Of a stretch of 48,602 nucleotides of DNA, positions 16,814 through 24,033 are shown piece after piece. Source of the DNA: an alpha proteobacterium SCGC AAA280-P20 (GTDB taxonomy: Bacteria > Pseudomonadota > Alphaproteobacteria > Pelagibacterales > Pelagibacteraceae); the NCBI GenBank assembly GCA_000371845.1, contig AQUE01000002.1:1-48602 (forward strand), given 5' to 3'. The position numbers and the translations under genes are program-made. The notes under the pieces were generated by a model. It did not search any database. It saw only the letters and a list, made by a program, of their open reading frames with translations, and was not told the origin of the DNA. The first letter of the stretch is position 1, and each line of letters begins with the position of its first letter.

Positions 16814-16890
16814 TGGTAGCGGGAAGTGGGATCGAACCACCGACCTCAGGCTTATGAGTCCTGCGCTCTAACCAACTGAGCTACCCCGCC
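16814..16890 (-). tRNA. tRNA-Met (CAU), elongator type probable
   Basis: The 77-base minus-strand gene folds as a full cloverleaf: acceptor GGCGGGG with TCCCGCT (G1-U72 and G7-U66 wobble pairs), D-arm GCTC/GAGC with an AGTTGGTTA loop, anticodon loop CTCATAA (CAU), variable loop AGGTC, T-arm GGTGG/CCACT with loop TTCGATC, discriminator A and an encoded CCA. The anticodon stem CAGGA/GCCTG ends in an A31-G39 mismatch. The G1-U72 end and lack of three G-C pairs at the loop argue against initiator tRNA. A tRNA-Ile(CAU) that needs lysidine cannot be excluded, but the overall pattern favours elongator Met. It lies at the edge of the glycan patch. Confidence 0.93.
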
Positions 16891-16938
16891 ATAACTGGTC
16901 TTCTACCAATAAACATTACATCCAGCAAGTTTACAAAA

Positions 16939-17364
16939 CTACTTTTCACCCAGAATATGCAAAAAAACTTTTCTTATCTGCTGTTCAATTCTGTGTTCAA
17001 ATAAATATATCCCCTGCCATGTTCCAAGGATTAATTTATTATTTTTTACACTCAAAGTTAAATTACTATTAGTCAGAGTAGATTTGATATGAGCTGGCAT
17101 ATCATCCTTTCCTTCCGTGTTATGAATATACAAGTTCTCATCCATGGGCACTAGTTTATCGTAAAAATTTAGAATATCTTTTTGGACCTCATCATCTGCA
17201 TTTTCTTGGATTATTAATGAAGCACTTGTATGTAAAATTGAAATATTTAAAATTCCATTTGAAATCTTGGAACGATTTACAAAATTTAATATTTTTTCTG
17301 TAATTTTAATTAGTTTAATGCCGTTTGTTTTAATGCTCAATTCCTCAAAAGATTGAGTAAACAT
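16939..17364 (-). CDS. yjbQ: YjbQ family protein (UPF0047)
   Basis: A 141-residue protein of the YjbQ/UPF0047 fold. The conserved pieces are ISILHTSASLIIQENADDEV, GKDDMPAHIKSTLTNSNLTL and LILGTWQGIYLFEHR. Members have weak thiamin-phosphate synthase activity in complementation tests, but their true role is unsettled. Length is normal. A 63-residue membrane gene starts upstream on the same strand and ends 24 bases before this ATG. Confidence 0.9.
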   Translation of the reverse strand: MFTQSFEELSIKTNGIKLIKITEKILNFVNRSKISNGILNISILHTSASLIIQENADDEVQKDILNFYDKLVPMDENLYIHNTEGKDDMPAHIKSTLTNSNLTLSVKNNKLILGTWQGIYLFEHRIEQQIRKVFLHILGEK

Positions 17365-17388
17365 TTGATAGCTATTTGAAATTTAGAA

Positions 17389-17580
17389 TTATTTAATTAA
17401 AGTTAGAGCTAGTCCAATAATTAAGCAGAAAAATAAGACTACAACAATTCTATTTTGGATTTTTTTATCGTGTTTATCTCTTGCATTTTTCTCAAGAACT
17501 AAAGTTCTAATATCTGCTTTATTTTTCTTATCGAAATCTGATCTGTAAAAAACTTCTGAATTATCTTTAAAAATCCCCAT
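17389..17580 (-). CDS. Small single-pass membrane protein
   Basis: A 63-residue protein not recognised as a known family. Residues 1-42 are charged and hydrophilic. Residues 44-61 (IVVVLFFCLIIGLALTL) form one C-terminal transmembrane helix with a positive Lys/Arg patch before it, so the N-terminus probably stays in the cytoplasm as in tail-anchored proteins. It is likely co-transcribed with yjbQ (24-base gap). Support is a clean start and stop, a sensible topology and lack of a competing frame. Confidence 0.6.
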   Translation of the reverse strand: MGIFKDNSEVFYRSDFDKKNKADIRTLVLEKNARDKHDKKIQNRIVVVLFFCLIIGLALTLIK

Positions 17581-17693
17581 GTCCGCTGTTAAATCATAAC
17601 TGTGAAAAAAATCAAATTCTATTTTGAAAAACGTACTTGTGTTTGCTTTTTGTTTTGGTAATTAATTTAGATACAAACTTTTAATATAAAAAA

Positions 17694-17777
17694 ATGGGAT
17701 ACCCAAAAAAACATAGAGGCCGAAGAAAAGTTGGCTCAAAAATAAGAAGAAATAGAAGAAGAAATAAAAAGAAATAA
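17694..17777 (+). CDS. 27-residue Arg/Lys-rich peptide
   Basis: The ATG at 17694 opens a 27-codon frame reading MGYPKKHRGRRKVG, then SKIRRNRRRNKKK and a TAA stop. About 60% of residues are Arg or Lys, mostly AGA/AAA codons. Size and composition recall tiny ribosomal proteins (bTHX, or the AURKAIP1/COX24-like bS22 type that starts MG and ends RRNKK), but this is a resemblance by eye only. It sits in a 203-base gap and converges on mnmA, 6 bases away. TAATAT at 17682-17687 lies where a -10 box for a leaderless message would be. In AT-rich DNA an A/G-rich tract could give such a frame by chance, so confidence is moderate. Confidence 0.5.
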   Translation: MGYPKKHRGRRKVGSKIRRNRRRNKKK

Positions 17778-17783
17778 TTTCTT

Positions 17784-18920
17784 TTACTCTGTAGCTCTTA
17801 TCCAGCCACCGCCTAGAACTCGAACGCCCAATTGGTCGGGTTTATAAAATACGCATGCCTGACCTGGGGATACCCCAAACTCACCCTTTTCAAAAGTAAC
17901 AGTTCCCGTATTAACATCTAACTTTGACTCTATAAGCTTTCCTGTTGATCTTACTTTAACAAATATATTTTCATTAAAATCATTCTGCTTATCTGAAAGA
18001 TAATTAATATCTTCAATTTTCAGTTTTTTAATTTCTAATTCTTCTTTTTTTCCAATTACTACTTCTTTAGTTTCCGCATTAATCTTAATTACGTAATAAG
18101 GAATTTCTCCAGAAATTTTTATTCCCTTTCTTTGTCCAATAGTAAAATTAATAATTCCCTCATGCTTTCCTAAAACATTTCCTTTGGCATCAACAATATT
18201 TCCAGGTTCGTGCGCTTCTGGTCTTAAACGCTCAATGACAGACACATAATTACCATCTGGTACAAAGCAAATATCCTGGCTATCAGGTTTATCAGCAACT
18301 TCTAGATTGAGTTTTTTTGCAATATTTCTGGTCTCTTCTTTTGGAAGATCACCTAACGGAAAATGTAAATAGTTTAATTGTTCTTGAGTTGTAGCAAACA
18401 AGAAGTAGGTCTGATCGCGATTTAAATCTTTCGGTCTGTACATTTTAGAAATATTATTATCTATAATTTTTTTTACATAATGACCGGTAATTAATGCATC
18501 AGCTTTTAAATTCTTTGCTGACTCAAACAAATCTCGAAACTTAACTGTTTGATTGCAATTTACACATGGAATTGGCGTTTCTCCTCTTAGATAAGAATCT
18601 GCAAATTTTTCTATAACTTCATTCTTAAATTTACTTTCATAATTTAAAACATAATGATCAATTTCTAATTTTTCTGAAACTCTTTTTGCATCGTAAATGT
18701 CTTGTCCTGCGCAACAAGTTCCTGGTTTTTTATTAATTTGCGCATAATCATAAAGTTGCAAAGTCATTCCAATAACTTGGTACCCATTCATTTTCATCAA
18801 ACCAGCAACTACAGATGAATCTACACCACCTGACATTGCAACCACAACTTTTGTCTCGCTCGGTGGCTTGTCCAGTCCTAATAAATTATTATTTAATTTT
18901 GTTTTAAGTATTGTTGTCAT
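17784..18920 (-). CDS. mnmA: tRNA-specific 2-thiouridylase
   Basis: A 378-residue enzyme that thiolates U34 of tRNA for Lys, Glu and Gln. The PP-loop AMSGGVDSSVVAG is at 29-40. The catalytic cysteine pair is present: Cys122 in PIPCVNCNQ and Cys218 in SQDICFVPDG. FTIGQRKGI and GVSPGQACVFY mark the central and C-terminal barrels. The N-terminal 20 residues are an extra lead-in. It stands alone on this strand, next to the divergent DUF3553-cysQ pair. Confidence 0.96.
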   Translation of the reverse strand: MTTILKTKLNNNLLGLDKPPSETKVVVAMSGGVDSSVVAGLMKMNGYQVIGMTLQLYDYAQINKKPGTCCAGQDIYDAKRVSEKLEIDHYVLNYESKFKNEVIEKFADSYLRGETPIPCVNCNQTVKFRDLFESAKNLKADALITGHYVKKIIDNNISKMYRPKDLNRDQTYFLFATTQEQLNYLHFPLGDLPKEETRNIAKKLNLEVADKPDSQDICFVPDGNYVSVIERLRPEAHEPGNIVDAKGNVLGKHEGIINFTIGQRKGIKISGEIPYYVIKINAETKEVVIGKKEELEIKKLKIEDINYLSDKQNDFNENIFVKVRSTGKLIESKLDVNTGTVTFEKGEFGVSPGQACVFYKPDQLGVRVLGGGWIRATE

Positions 18921-18972
18921 GCCAATATTTGGACACTCTTACATTATAGAAAGAAATAAGTATAAATAAAAA

Positions 18973-19149
18973 ATGATTTTTGATTACGAACCAGGTGACT
19001 ATGTCATCAATCCTAAAAATAAAGAATGGGGAACTGGTCAAATACAATCTATTATTAAAAACATTGTAACTGTTAACTTTGAAAATGCTGGAAAAAAAAC
19101 GATTATTGCTGATAAAGTTTTGCTCGAAAAAATAAATGCTAAAAATTAA
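18973..19149 (+). CDS. DUF3553 family protein
   Basis: A 58-residue protein starting MIFDYEPGDYVINP, with KEWGTGQIQSI and NIVTVNFENAGKKTI. This matches the DUF3553 pattern of alphaproteobacteria (a short SH3/Tudor-like beta barrel with the W-G-x-G-Q and V-N-F-E-x-A-G-K motifs). The fold is also found at the end of UvrD-like helicases, but free-standing copies have no known role. The 3' end overlaps the cysQ start by 14 bases in another frame, so the two genes are tightly coupled. The mnmA gene is divergent about 50 bases upstream. Confidence 0.8.
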   Translation: MIFDYEPGDYVINPKNKEWGTGQIQSIIKNIVTVNFENAGKKTIIADKVLLEKINAKN

Positions 19150-19915
19150 TTTAAAAAAAATAGCTGAAGAACTAATTCCAAGTTTTTACGAAGCAGGTAA
19201 AGAAAGTATTAAACTTTCAGGAAAAAATCTAAAAATTACTATAAAAGAAGATAACACCCCTGTTACAAATGGTGACTTGTTGGTCGATAAAATCTTACAA
19301 GAAACAATCTCTATTCTAACTCCAAATATTCAAATAGTTTCTGAAGAAAATGTTAATGAAATAAAAAAATTTGATTATAACAATTTCTGGTTAATTGATC
19401 CAATCGATGGAACTCGTGAATATATAAAAAACAAAAATGAATACACTTTAAATGCTGCTTTAATTTTAGATAAAAAACCTGTTCTTGGAGTAATCTATGC
19501 CCCAAAACTTAAAAGATTATTTTATTCATTTGGTAAAAATGATGCTTATGAAATTAATAAAAATATTAAAGTTAAATTAAATTGTAAAAAATTATCAAAA
19601 AGTAATGAGATCGTGGCTTTATCTAACAGCCACACTCCTTCTGATATTATTTTAAATATTCACAAAAAAAATAATGTTACAAAATTTATAAAATGCTCAA
19701 GTTCATTAAAATTTTGCCTAATAGCTGCTGGCGAGTTTGATATTTATGCAGCGAGAGCAAGAGCTAAAGAATGGGATATAGCTGCTGGTCATGCCATTGC
19801 TGAACATGCAGGAGCAATATTAACTACATTTACTGGTCGAAAAATAACTTATGGTAAAAAAAATTTTGCAAACCCTGCTATGATACTAAAAAGATCAAAT
19901 AACTTACTTAAATAA
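19136..19915 (+). CDS. cysQ: 3'(2'),5'-bisphosphate nucleotidase CysQ
   Basis: A 259-residue inositol monophosphatase-fold enzyme that removes the 3'-phosphate from PAP, a by-product of sulfate activation and acyl-carrier reactions. The metal sites are intact: Glu70 (VSEENV), Asp88 and Asp91 in DPIDGTREY, and WDIAAGHAIAEHAGA near 214. The GTREYI sequence separates CysQ from IMPases, which have GT-x-N-F. Length is normal. Translation starts inside the DUF3553 gene. Confidence 0.93.
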   Translation: MLKINLKKIAEELIPSFYEAGKESIKLSGKNLKITIKEDNTPVTNGDLLVDKILQETISILTPNIQIVSEENVNEIKKFDYNNFWLIDPIDGTREYIKNKNEYTLNAALILDKKPVLGVIYAPKLKRLFYSFGKNDAYEINKNIKVKLNCKKLSKSNEIVALSNSHTPSDIILNIHKKNNVTKFIKCSSSLKFCLIAAGEFDIYAARARAKEWDIAAGHAIAEHAGAILTTFTGRKITYGKKNFANPAMILKRSNNLLK

Positions 19916-19959
19916 TGATTCACTTAATACACGAACATAGGTAGATTTAAATTATAAAA

Positions 19960-20277
19960 ATGAGATTTATATTTATTATACTACTAACGTTTATATTAAA
20001 TTCATGCGGAAATTTAATGTCTGCTAGTTTAATTGAATCTTTTCTAACTCCAACATCAGCAATAATGACTTTAGCAGATTATGGTATTGAAAAAGAAACT
20101 GGAAAAAAAGTTTCAGAACATGCTTTGTCAATGGTAACCTCTCAGGATTGTAAATTTAATCTTAAAGATATGACTATTTGCAAAGATGAAAATCTTTCAA
20201 ATAAAAAAATCGTAAACGTGGCTAAAGCCAGTCAAAACTCTTCTAAAAAAACAAAAATAGCTTCATTAACTAATTAA
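19960..20277 (+). CDS. Small lipoprotein of unknown function
   Basis: A 105-residue protein with a lipoprotein signal: MRFIFIILLTFILNSCGN, lipid attachment expected at Cys16. The mature part has the segment FLTPTSAIMTLADYGIEKETGKK, two further cysteines (about 68 and 78) and a basic, Ser/Lys-rich tail. No family is recognised with confidence. The gene lies 44 bases after cysQ on the same strand and 11 bases before a small membrane-protein gene. Confidence 0.7.
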   Translation: MRFIFIILLTFILNSCGNLMSASLIESFLTPTSAIMTLADYGIEKETGKKVSEHALSMVTSQDCKFNLKDMTICKDENLSNKKIVNVAKASQNSSKKTKIASLTN

Positions 20278-20288
20278 GGCTTTCTTTA

Positions 20289-20447
20289 ATGAAATCAGAT
20301 ATTGCTTTAGTAATTATTAGTTCTGTTTCATTATTTGGAGTTGTTTTATTTTATATTGTTACAAATATTTTAAGGAACAGAGTTAATGAATTGGTTATAA
20401 TTCAAAAACGCAATAAAAAATCTAAATCTTCTTCTCGAAAATCTTAA
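20289..20447 (+). CDS. 52-residue single-pass membrane protein
   Basis: The frame reads MKSDIALVIISSVSLFGVV and continues to a basic tail ending KSSSRKS. Residues 5-28 are one transmembrane helix; the rest is hydrophilic and positive. It starts 11 bases after the lipoprotein gene and overlaps the 3' end of the convergent recX by 26 bases. Family unknown. Support comes from its position in a short operon and the clean helix-plus-basic-tail layout. Confidence 0.5.
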   Translation: MKSDIALVIISSVSLFGVVLFYIVTNILRNRVNELVIIQKRNKKSKSSSRKS

Positions 20448-20982
20448 GTTCTGTTTTATTTAAGCCCAATACATTTTTAGAAGTTGAATAACTAAATCCT
20501 GCCCTTGCTAAAACGCCAGTATCTTTTGTATAAAAAATTTCTCTATTTGCATCAGGTCGATACGGTCCTATTCTTCTTCTTCTGCAAACTCTAATTGCCG
20601 CATAAAAATCAGGATCGACATTATCTTTTTGAATGTCGTTCATTGTTTTTTTTAACAATTCTCCATCAATGCCTTTTTGAGCTAAATTCATTCTAATTTT
20701 GTTTAATGAATAGCCTTTTTTCAAATAATTCTTTGATTTTATCTCAGAATAAATCGTGTCGTTTATAACACCCATGGTTTCAAGATTTTCAATAACCATA
20801 TCTATTTCTCTTAAAATGCTTTCTTTGTCCTTATCTAAATAGTCAGTATCCAGTACTTTTCTGTACAAATAAATTCTAAGATCCTTTTTTGATGGTTGGT
20901 ATTTATCAAGATATTTTAAAGACAGCTCTTTAATATCTTCTCTGCTATTTATTGATTGTTTTGCAGATTTATTGAATCTCAT
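20422..20982 (-). CDS. recX: RecX family regulatory protein
   Basis: A 186-residue helical protein of the RecX family, which binds RecA filaments and limits recombinase activity. The three-helix repeat is visible in LRIYLYRKV, the core YLKKGYSLNKIRMNLAQKGI, and the alphaproteobacterial end RRRRIGPYRPD...KDTGVLARAGFSYSTSKNVLG. No recA is in the window. It overlaps the small membrane-protein gene tail to tail and faces the divergent ABA4-like gene. Confidence 0.85.
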   Translation of the reverse strand: MRFNKSAKQSINSREDIKELSLKYLDKYQPSKKDLRIYLYRKVLDTDYLDKDKESILREIDMVIENLETMGVINDTIYSEIKSKNYLKKGYSLNKIRMNLAQKGIDGELLKKTMNDIQKDNVDPDFYAAIRVCRRRRIGPYRPDANREIFYTKDTGVLARAGFSYSTSKNVLGLNKTELKIFEKKI

Positions 20983-21002
20983 ATAATAATCGTTACTAAC
21001 AC

Positions 21003-21497
21003 ATGCTTAACACTTTAAAAGATTTTTTTACTCTTGAAATGATTTATCATTTCACAAACATTGGTGTTATCCCGTTATGGATTCTTTTAGCTTTTTTACC
21101 AGGTTGGAATGGAACTAAAGTTTTAATTAACAGTATACTGGTTCCATTAATATTAGGTTTTACCTATTTTTACGTTTTTTATATTTATATAAATACTTCG
21201 GAGGGAATATTTTCTAACATTCTAGACAAGGGAAAAACATTTGAACTCTACATGGGGATTGATCAGCTTAAAAAAATCTTAAGCGATAAAAACGTATTAT
21301 TATTATTTTGGATACATTTCTTAACTGCAAATCTTGTACTGGGCGCTTGGATTGCTACCGATGCAGCTAAAAATAAAGCTCTTCAATTTATAGTACTAGT
21401 TCCTTTGATCCTTACTTATTTTGTAGGCCCTATTGGACTTGGTGTTTATTTAATCTTGAGACTTCTAGCTGCTCAAAAATTAAAATTATTTGATTAA
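21003..21497 (+). CDS. ABA4-like (DUF4281) membrane protein
   Basis: A 164-residue inner-membrane protein with four hydrophobic helices (about 14-32, 37-60, 99-118 and 128-155). The segments FFTLEMIYHFTNIGVIPLWI, LLFWIHFLTANLVLGAWIA and TYFVGPIGLGVYLILRLL match the ABA4-like family, named for a plant protein needed for neoxanthin formation. The bacterial role is unknown. It starts 20 bases from the divergent recX gene. Confidence 0.85.
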   Translation: MLNTLKDFFTLEMIYHFTNIGVIPLWILLAFLPGWNGTKVLINSILVPLILGFTYFYVFYIYINTSEGIFSNILDKGKTFELYMGIDQLKKILSDKNVLLLFWIHFLTANLVLGAWIATDAAKNKALQFIVLVPLILTYFVGPIGLGVYLILRLLAAQKLKLFD

Positions 21498-21538
21498 GTC
21501 TTAGTAGCTAATAATTTATTTCAGAGTTATAAATAACT

Positions 21539-22123
21539 ATGAAGAAAATAGATTTCTATTTTGATTTTGGAAGTCCTTACTCGTATCTCGCTCATACACA
21601 AATAAAAAAATTTGAAAAAGAAACTGGTGAAAAAGTTAACTACATGCCAACGCTTGTGGGTGGGCTTCATAAATTAGCAGGCATTACAGCTCCAGCATTT
21701 ATTCCTCTAAAGGCAAAATATTTAATCAAAGACTGTAAACTTTGGGCTGATAAATATAAAGTAAAATATCAATTCAATAGATACTTTCCCATTAAAACTC
21801 TTAATTTAATGAGAGCAGCATTGGTTGCTGAGAAAGATAATTTTTTTAAATCTTTTATCGATAAGGCCTTTAATGCCATCTGGGTTGAATCCATGAATAT
21901 GAATGATGAAGAAGTATTTTTAAAATTTATAAAAGGACAAGATGTAAATGCTGATTTATTCTCATTAAAATATAATGACCCTGTAATAAAAAATGATCTT
22001 ATAAAACGAACTAATGATTCTTTTACAAAAGGAATTTTTGGCGTTCCAAGCTTTATTGTAAATGGGAAAATGTTTTGGGGTCAGGACCGATTAGAATTTG
22101 TATTTAACGAAGCTAAAAAGTAA
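21539..22123 (+). CDS. 2-hydroxychromene-2-carboxylate isomerase family (kappa GST/DsbA fold)
   Basis: A 194-residue thioredoxin-fold protein. DFYFDFGSPYSYLAHTQI has the glutathione-activating Ser12 in place of a CxxC. PTLVGGLHKLAG, the helical insertion and GIFGVPSFIVNGKMFWGQDRL complete the NahD/HCCA isomerase pattern. Characterised enzymes isomerise naphthalene-pathway intermediates with glutathione, but homologues in genomes without such pathways are common, so the substrate here is open. It ends one base before the convergent rhodanese gene. Confidence 0.88.
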   Translation: MKKIDFYFDFGSPYSYLAHTQIKKFEKETGEKVNYMPTLVGGLHKLAGITAPAFIPLKAKYLIKDCKLWADKYKVKYQFNRYFPIKTLNLMRAALVAEKDNFFKSFIDKAFNAIWVESMNMNDEEVFLKFIKGQDVNADLFSLKYNDPVIKNDLIKRTNDSFTKGIFGVPSFIVNGKMFWGQDRLEFVFNEAKK

Positions 22124-22519
22124 TTATTTCTTTTTTACCTCTACAACTTTAAAACCTTTTTCTTTTAAAGCTCCAAATCCGCCTCTAACATGAGATACTT
22201 TAGGAAACCCCATCTCTTTCAATGATCTAGTTGCAAGCGCTGATCTCATCCCTTGCGCACAAAATAAAATTAAATTTTTATCTACTGGAATATCATTTTT
22301 AGAATAAGGGCTTTCTGGATCAACCCAAAACTCAAGCATACCTCTTGGAATGTGCTTGCAGTTTTCAATAGTTCCCTCTCTCCATAACTCCCTAACATCT
22401 CGGATATCTATTAAAATTGCATCTTCTTTTTCAATTCTGGTTTTCGCCTCTTCCGGAGTTAAAGTTTCTATATCTTTAAGAACTTTATCAACAAGATCTT
22501 TTGCTGAGGTAATTTTCAT
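22124..22519 (-). CDS. Rhodanese-like domain protein
   Basis: A 131-residue single-domain sulfurtransferase. AILIDIRDVRELWREG is the first conserved rhodanese segment, followed by KHIPRGMLEFWVD and the active loop CAQGMRSALA with Cys87. The loop CAQGMRS is suited to sulfur transfer rather than phosphatase activity. Its sulfur acceptor is unknown; mnmA in the same window is one possible consumer of persulfide sulfur but is not adjacent. Confidence 0.88.
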   Translation of the reverse strand: MKITSAKDLVDKVLKDIETLTPEEAKTRIEKEDAILIDIRDVRELWREGTIENCKHIPRGMLEFWVDPESPYSKNDIPVDKNLILFCAQGMRSALATRSLKEMGFPKVSHVRGGFGALKEKGFKVVEVKKK

Positions 22520-22559
22520 AGAACTTAATATATAAATAATTAAAGTAACATTATCTTAT

Positions 22560-23576
22560 ATGAGAATACAAAAAAGTAATAAAAAAAGTTTCTTAAAGAA
22601 AATTTTTATAAAAATTTGTAGACTTTTAAACTTCGAAATTATTGATCAATCAGACTTTACAGTTCCAACTCTTAAAAAGAAATTAGACGAAAATCTTAGT
22701 AATGCAGGAAGAAAATCAATAACCTTACCAATGGGTGAGATAAAAGTAACAAGGCAGATTAATTCACTAAACATCATCTTTAGATTTTGCACTAAAGTAA
22801 AGATGCTAACCCAAAGTAAACAAAGACTTTTTGAAGAAGAAAAAAATCAATACACACTAAGATCATTAAATTCTATTTTAAGATCCGTTCAGAGTTTAAA
22901 AAGTAACTTTAAATACCTTGATATAAAAATTACAGCAATCGACTCTGGTTCCGATGATGCTGATGTTCAAAAAATTGAAAAAATGGTTAAAGAAAAAAAT
23001 ATTAATTTTGAATACATAAAATTAAATGTTGATGAGCTAGCAAATTTTATTGATCCTCAAGCTTCGATTAATCAAAAATCTAACATGGCTAATATTTATA
23101 AATCTTTTGAAATTGGAAGAGATGGAAAATATGACTTATTATATTTTCTTGAAGACGATTATGTACATGAGGAAAATTCTCTTAGTGAAATGCTTTTTTC
23201 TTATGAAAAATTTGCAAGTTTAATAAAAGATGAGTTAATACTTTGTCCAACAGATTTTCCTTATCTCTATAATAAATTCGAACCAACACAAATTATTTTA
23301 GGCAACAATAGACACTGGAGAGTTATTGAGGAAACACTTTGTACTTTTTTAACAAGCAGAAGATTATTATTAAAACATTGGGATACTTTTGTTTCAATGA
23401 CCAAAACTGAACATTTGCCATTTGAAAAACCATTGCATGAAATATATTCAAAACAATATTGTCTATCTCCGATCCCATCTCTTGCAATGCACTGCACAAA
23501 TATAAATTCTATTTACGGTCTCTCTCCTGTTGTCGAGTGGAAAAGATTATGGGACGAAAATGAAGTAAATGATTAA
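22560..23576 (+). CDS. GT-A family glycosyltransferase-like protein
   Basis: A 338-residue protein. The N-terminal 60 residues are basic and may contact membrane. The central part has ITAIDSGSDDADVQKIEKM and YDLLYFLEDDYVHEENSL, where EDD is the GT-A metal/nucleotide-sugar motif. GNNRHWRVIEETLCTFLTSR and a C-terminal AMHCTNINSIYGLSPVVEW are probably acceptor or active-site regions. It resembles GT2-like proteins seen near surface-polysaccharide genes; no substrate can be named. It overlaps bcp by 8 bases, an odd coupling of a glycosyltransferase with a peroxiredoxin. Confidence 0.75.
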   Translation: MRIQKSNKKSFLKKIFIKICRLLNFEIIDQSDFTVPTLKKKLDENLSNAGRKSITLPMGEIKVTRQINSLNIIFRFCTKVKMLTQSKQRLFEEEKNQYTLRSLNSILRSVQSLKSNFKYLDIKITAIDSGSDDADVQKIEKMVKEKNINFEYIKLNVDELANFIDPQASINQKSNMANIYKSFEIGRDGKYDLLYFLEDDYVHEENSLSEMLFSYEKFASLIKDELILCPTDFPYLYNKFEPTQIILGNNRHWRVIEETLCTFLTSRRLLLKHWDTFVSMTKTEHLPFEKPLHEIYSKQYCLSPIPSLAMHCTNINSIYGLSPVVEWKRLWDENEVND

Positions 23577-24033
23577 AGAAAATTCTAAAGCACCTAATTT
23601 CAAATTACCTTCTAGTAATAATAAAGATTTTGAGCTCAATAAAAGTCTTAAAAAATATTTAGTTATTTACTTTTATCCGCGCGATAACACTCCTGGATGC
23701 ACCAATGAAGCTAAAGATTTTTCAAAATTAAATAAAGAATTTAAGAAATTAAATTGCGAAATTGTTGCTATTTCAAAAGACAGTATTGAAAGTCATAAAA
23801 AATTTATTATTAAATTCAAAATTCCTTTTCAATTATTGTCTGATGAGAAAATTATAGCTCTTAAAAAATATAAAGCCTGGGGTGAAAAAAGTATGTATGG
23901 AAAGAAATTTATGGGTATTAAAAGAACAACTGTTTTAATTAGTCCTAAAGGAAAAATAATAAAAATCTGGAATAATGTTAAAGTTAAAGATCATGCAAAA
24001 GAAGTATTAAATTTTCTAAAAGAGGTTATTTAG
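23569..24033 (+). CDS. bcp: Thioredoxin-dependent peroxiredoxin, Bcp/PrxQ type
   Basis: A 154-residue peroxiredoxin that reduces hydrogen and alkyl peroxides in the cytoplasm. The active site YFYPRDNTPGCTNEAKDF has the peroxidatic Cys44 with Pro and Thr. The resolving Cys usually five residues later (GCTxEACxF) is Lys49 here. The only other cysteine is Cys63 (LNCEIVAIS), so it is either a 1-Cys enzyme or uses Cys63. It converges on serB with an 8-base overlap and begins inside the GT-A gene. Confidence 0.92.
   Translation: MIKENSKAPNFKLPSSNNKDFELNKSLKKYLVIYFYPRDNTPGCTNEAKDFSKLNKEFKKLNCEIVAISKDSIESHKKFIIKFKIPFQLLSDEKIIALKKYKAWGEKSMYGKKFMGIKRTTVLISPKGKIIKIWNNVKVKDHAKEVLNFLKEVI

Noticed and set aside
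16802..16840. N-terminal extension of the GT-A-like gene, starting with GTG at 16840
   Set aside because: The extra codons are the 3' half of the tRNA-Met gene; the ATG at 16801 gives the sensible N-terminus.
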